Source: a virus. From it: a DNA stretch of 44,894 bases. The DNA lies in the IMG/VR virus record IMGVR_UViG_3300043464_002495, positions 1 to 44,894 of that record. One strand, written 5' to 3'. The number at the start of each line of letters is the position of its first letter. The first letter of the stretch is position 1. The notes beneath the pieces are model-generated. The model was given only the letters and a program-made list of their open reading frames with translations, searched no databases and was not told the DNA's origin. Shown piece after piece: positions 44,568-44,894 of the stretch. Made by a program: the position numbers and the translations under genes.

Positions 44568-44894
44568 TTAAGTTTTAATTAACTTTTTATGAGCATTAAC
44601 ATTGTTTTCATTATATTCAACAATACTTAAATCCATTTCAGGTTTACCTCCCAAAAGAACATATTCACCTTTACCTTTTTGTTCTTTCCATTGTAGGTCA
44701 ATTTCTTTGGGATACATTTTATGCCAAACAACGGTAGATTCTCTTCTTAAAATTTCTTTTGATTTATTACTTAAAGGAAATATATATCTAAATTGTTTTC
44801 CTCTAATTCTACGGATACCTTTTAACTTCATAAAATCAGGCGTCATCCAAAATAATTTCTCTTTACCCAAAAATTCAGCATTTTCTTTTAATAA
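44568..44894 (-). CDS. Leader-bearing hypothetical protein, 5' end outside the window
   Basis: The frame is open to the right edge, where it reads LLKENAEFLGKEKLFWMTPD; LLKE|NAEF looks like the end of the shared leader, so the true start should be a few codons beyond the window. A TTG at 44870 is not a convincing start. The remainder is basic with an RESTVVWHKMYPKEIDLQWK segment. Unknown function. Confidence 0.65.
   Translation of the reverse strand, partial: LLKENAEFLGKEKLFWMTPDFMKLKGIRRIRGKQFRYIFPLSNKSKEILRRESTVVWHKMYPKEIDLQWKEQKGKGEYVLLGGKPEMDLSIVEYNENNVNAHKKLIKT

Noticed and set aside
1-44894. CRISPR array, insertion sequence or transposase, integrase or attachment site
   Set aside because: No regularly spaced direct repeats, inverted-repeat-flanked ORFs, or recombinase motifs were found in the window.

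Overview
The window looks like an interior segment of a large, AT-rich, T4-like (myovirus) phage genome whose host is a member of Bacteroidetes, probably a flavobacterium. The phage evidence is a tail-tube-like protein (25635-26150), a protein built from pieces of the T4 gp23 capsid family (43236-43646), T4-style capsid-targeting leaders on many proteins, and tRNA and tmRNA genes. The host evidence is repeated TAnnTTTG promoters of the Bacteroidetes type, a near absence of Shine-Dalgarno sequences, SprB/CHU_C/GEVED (type IX secretion) proteins, lipoproteins of the Bacteroidetes kind, and a bS21 protein closest to the Bacteroidetes form. Nothing here is chromosomal housekeeping. The whole assignment is inference from sequence.

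Layout. 1-3.2 kb: a partial gene, a structured RNA with terminator, and a small operon holding an ADP-ribose-type Nudix hydrolase and a nicotinamidase-like protein. 3.2-10.3 kb: a dense minus-strand run of mostly unknown proteins that nearly all begin with the same short basic leader (consensus M-x2-LIKKILKE), including a metalloprotease-like and a HiPIP-like protein. 10.3-19.8 kb: lipoprotein, phage bS21, a leader-bearing protein with a YG-x-WC motif, a nucleotidyltransferase-like protein, and a 930-residue T9SS-type secreted protein. 19.8-21.2 kb: a tmRNA gene (ssrA) interrupted in its T arm by a group I intron, with an HNH endonuclease gene beside it. 21.2-30.6 kb: more leader-bearing proteins, tail tube, HNH, DUF5522, a GT2 glycosyltransferase and an LpxH-like phosphoesterase. 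30.7-32.5 kb: a protein-free minus-strand RNA operon that starts with a roughly 690-nt structured RNA, followed by tRNA-Leu, Glu, Arg and Met separated by further structured spacers. 32.5-36.9 kb: small host-manipulation genes (lipoprotein, HAD, cyclic-phosphate receiver, phosphoesterase) and degenerate tRNAs. 37-39.4 kb: a three-gene SprB/CHU_C-type secreted operon and a HAD phosphatase. 39.4-44.9 kb: a second tRNA group with a PD-(D/E)XK homing-type endonuclease, then leader-bearing proteins, among them a PD-(D/E)XK nuclease, and the mini-gp23.

The central observation is the shared N-terminal leader. In T4 a short N-terminal capsid-targeting sequence ending in a (L/I)-x-E cleavage site sends internal proteins into the prohead, where the gp21 protease removes it; the mature proteins are injected with the DNA. 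At least sixteen unrelated proteins here carry a comparable leader ending in ILKE, ILLE or ILGE, so the window may encode a large packaged and injected protein arsenal. A second theme is RNA and translation: tmRNA with intron, eight canonical and about six odd tRNAs, large structured RNAs, bS21, and two RNA-repair-type domains. A third is the cell surface: T9SS substrates, lipoproteins, a glycosyltransferase and a lipid-A-type phosphoesterase. Two promoter classes can be seen: a host-type TATATTTG/TATCTTTG element, and an AATATTTATTA element lying just upstream of leader-gene starts that may be the late promoter.
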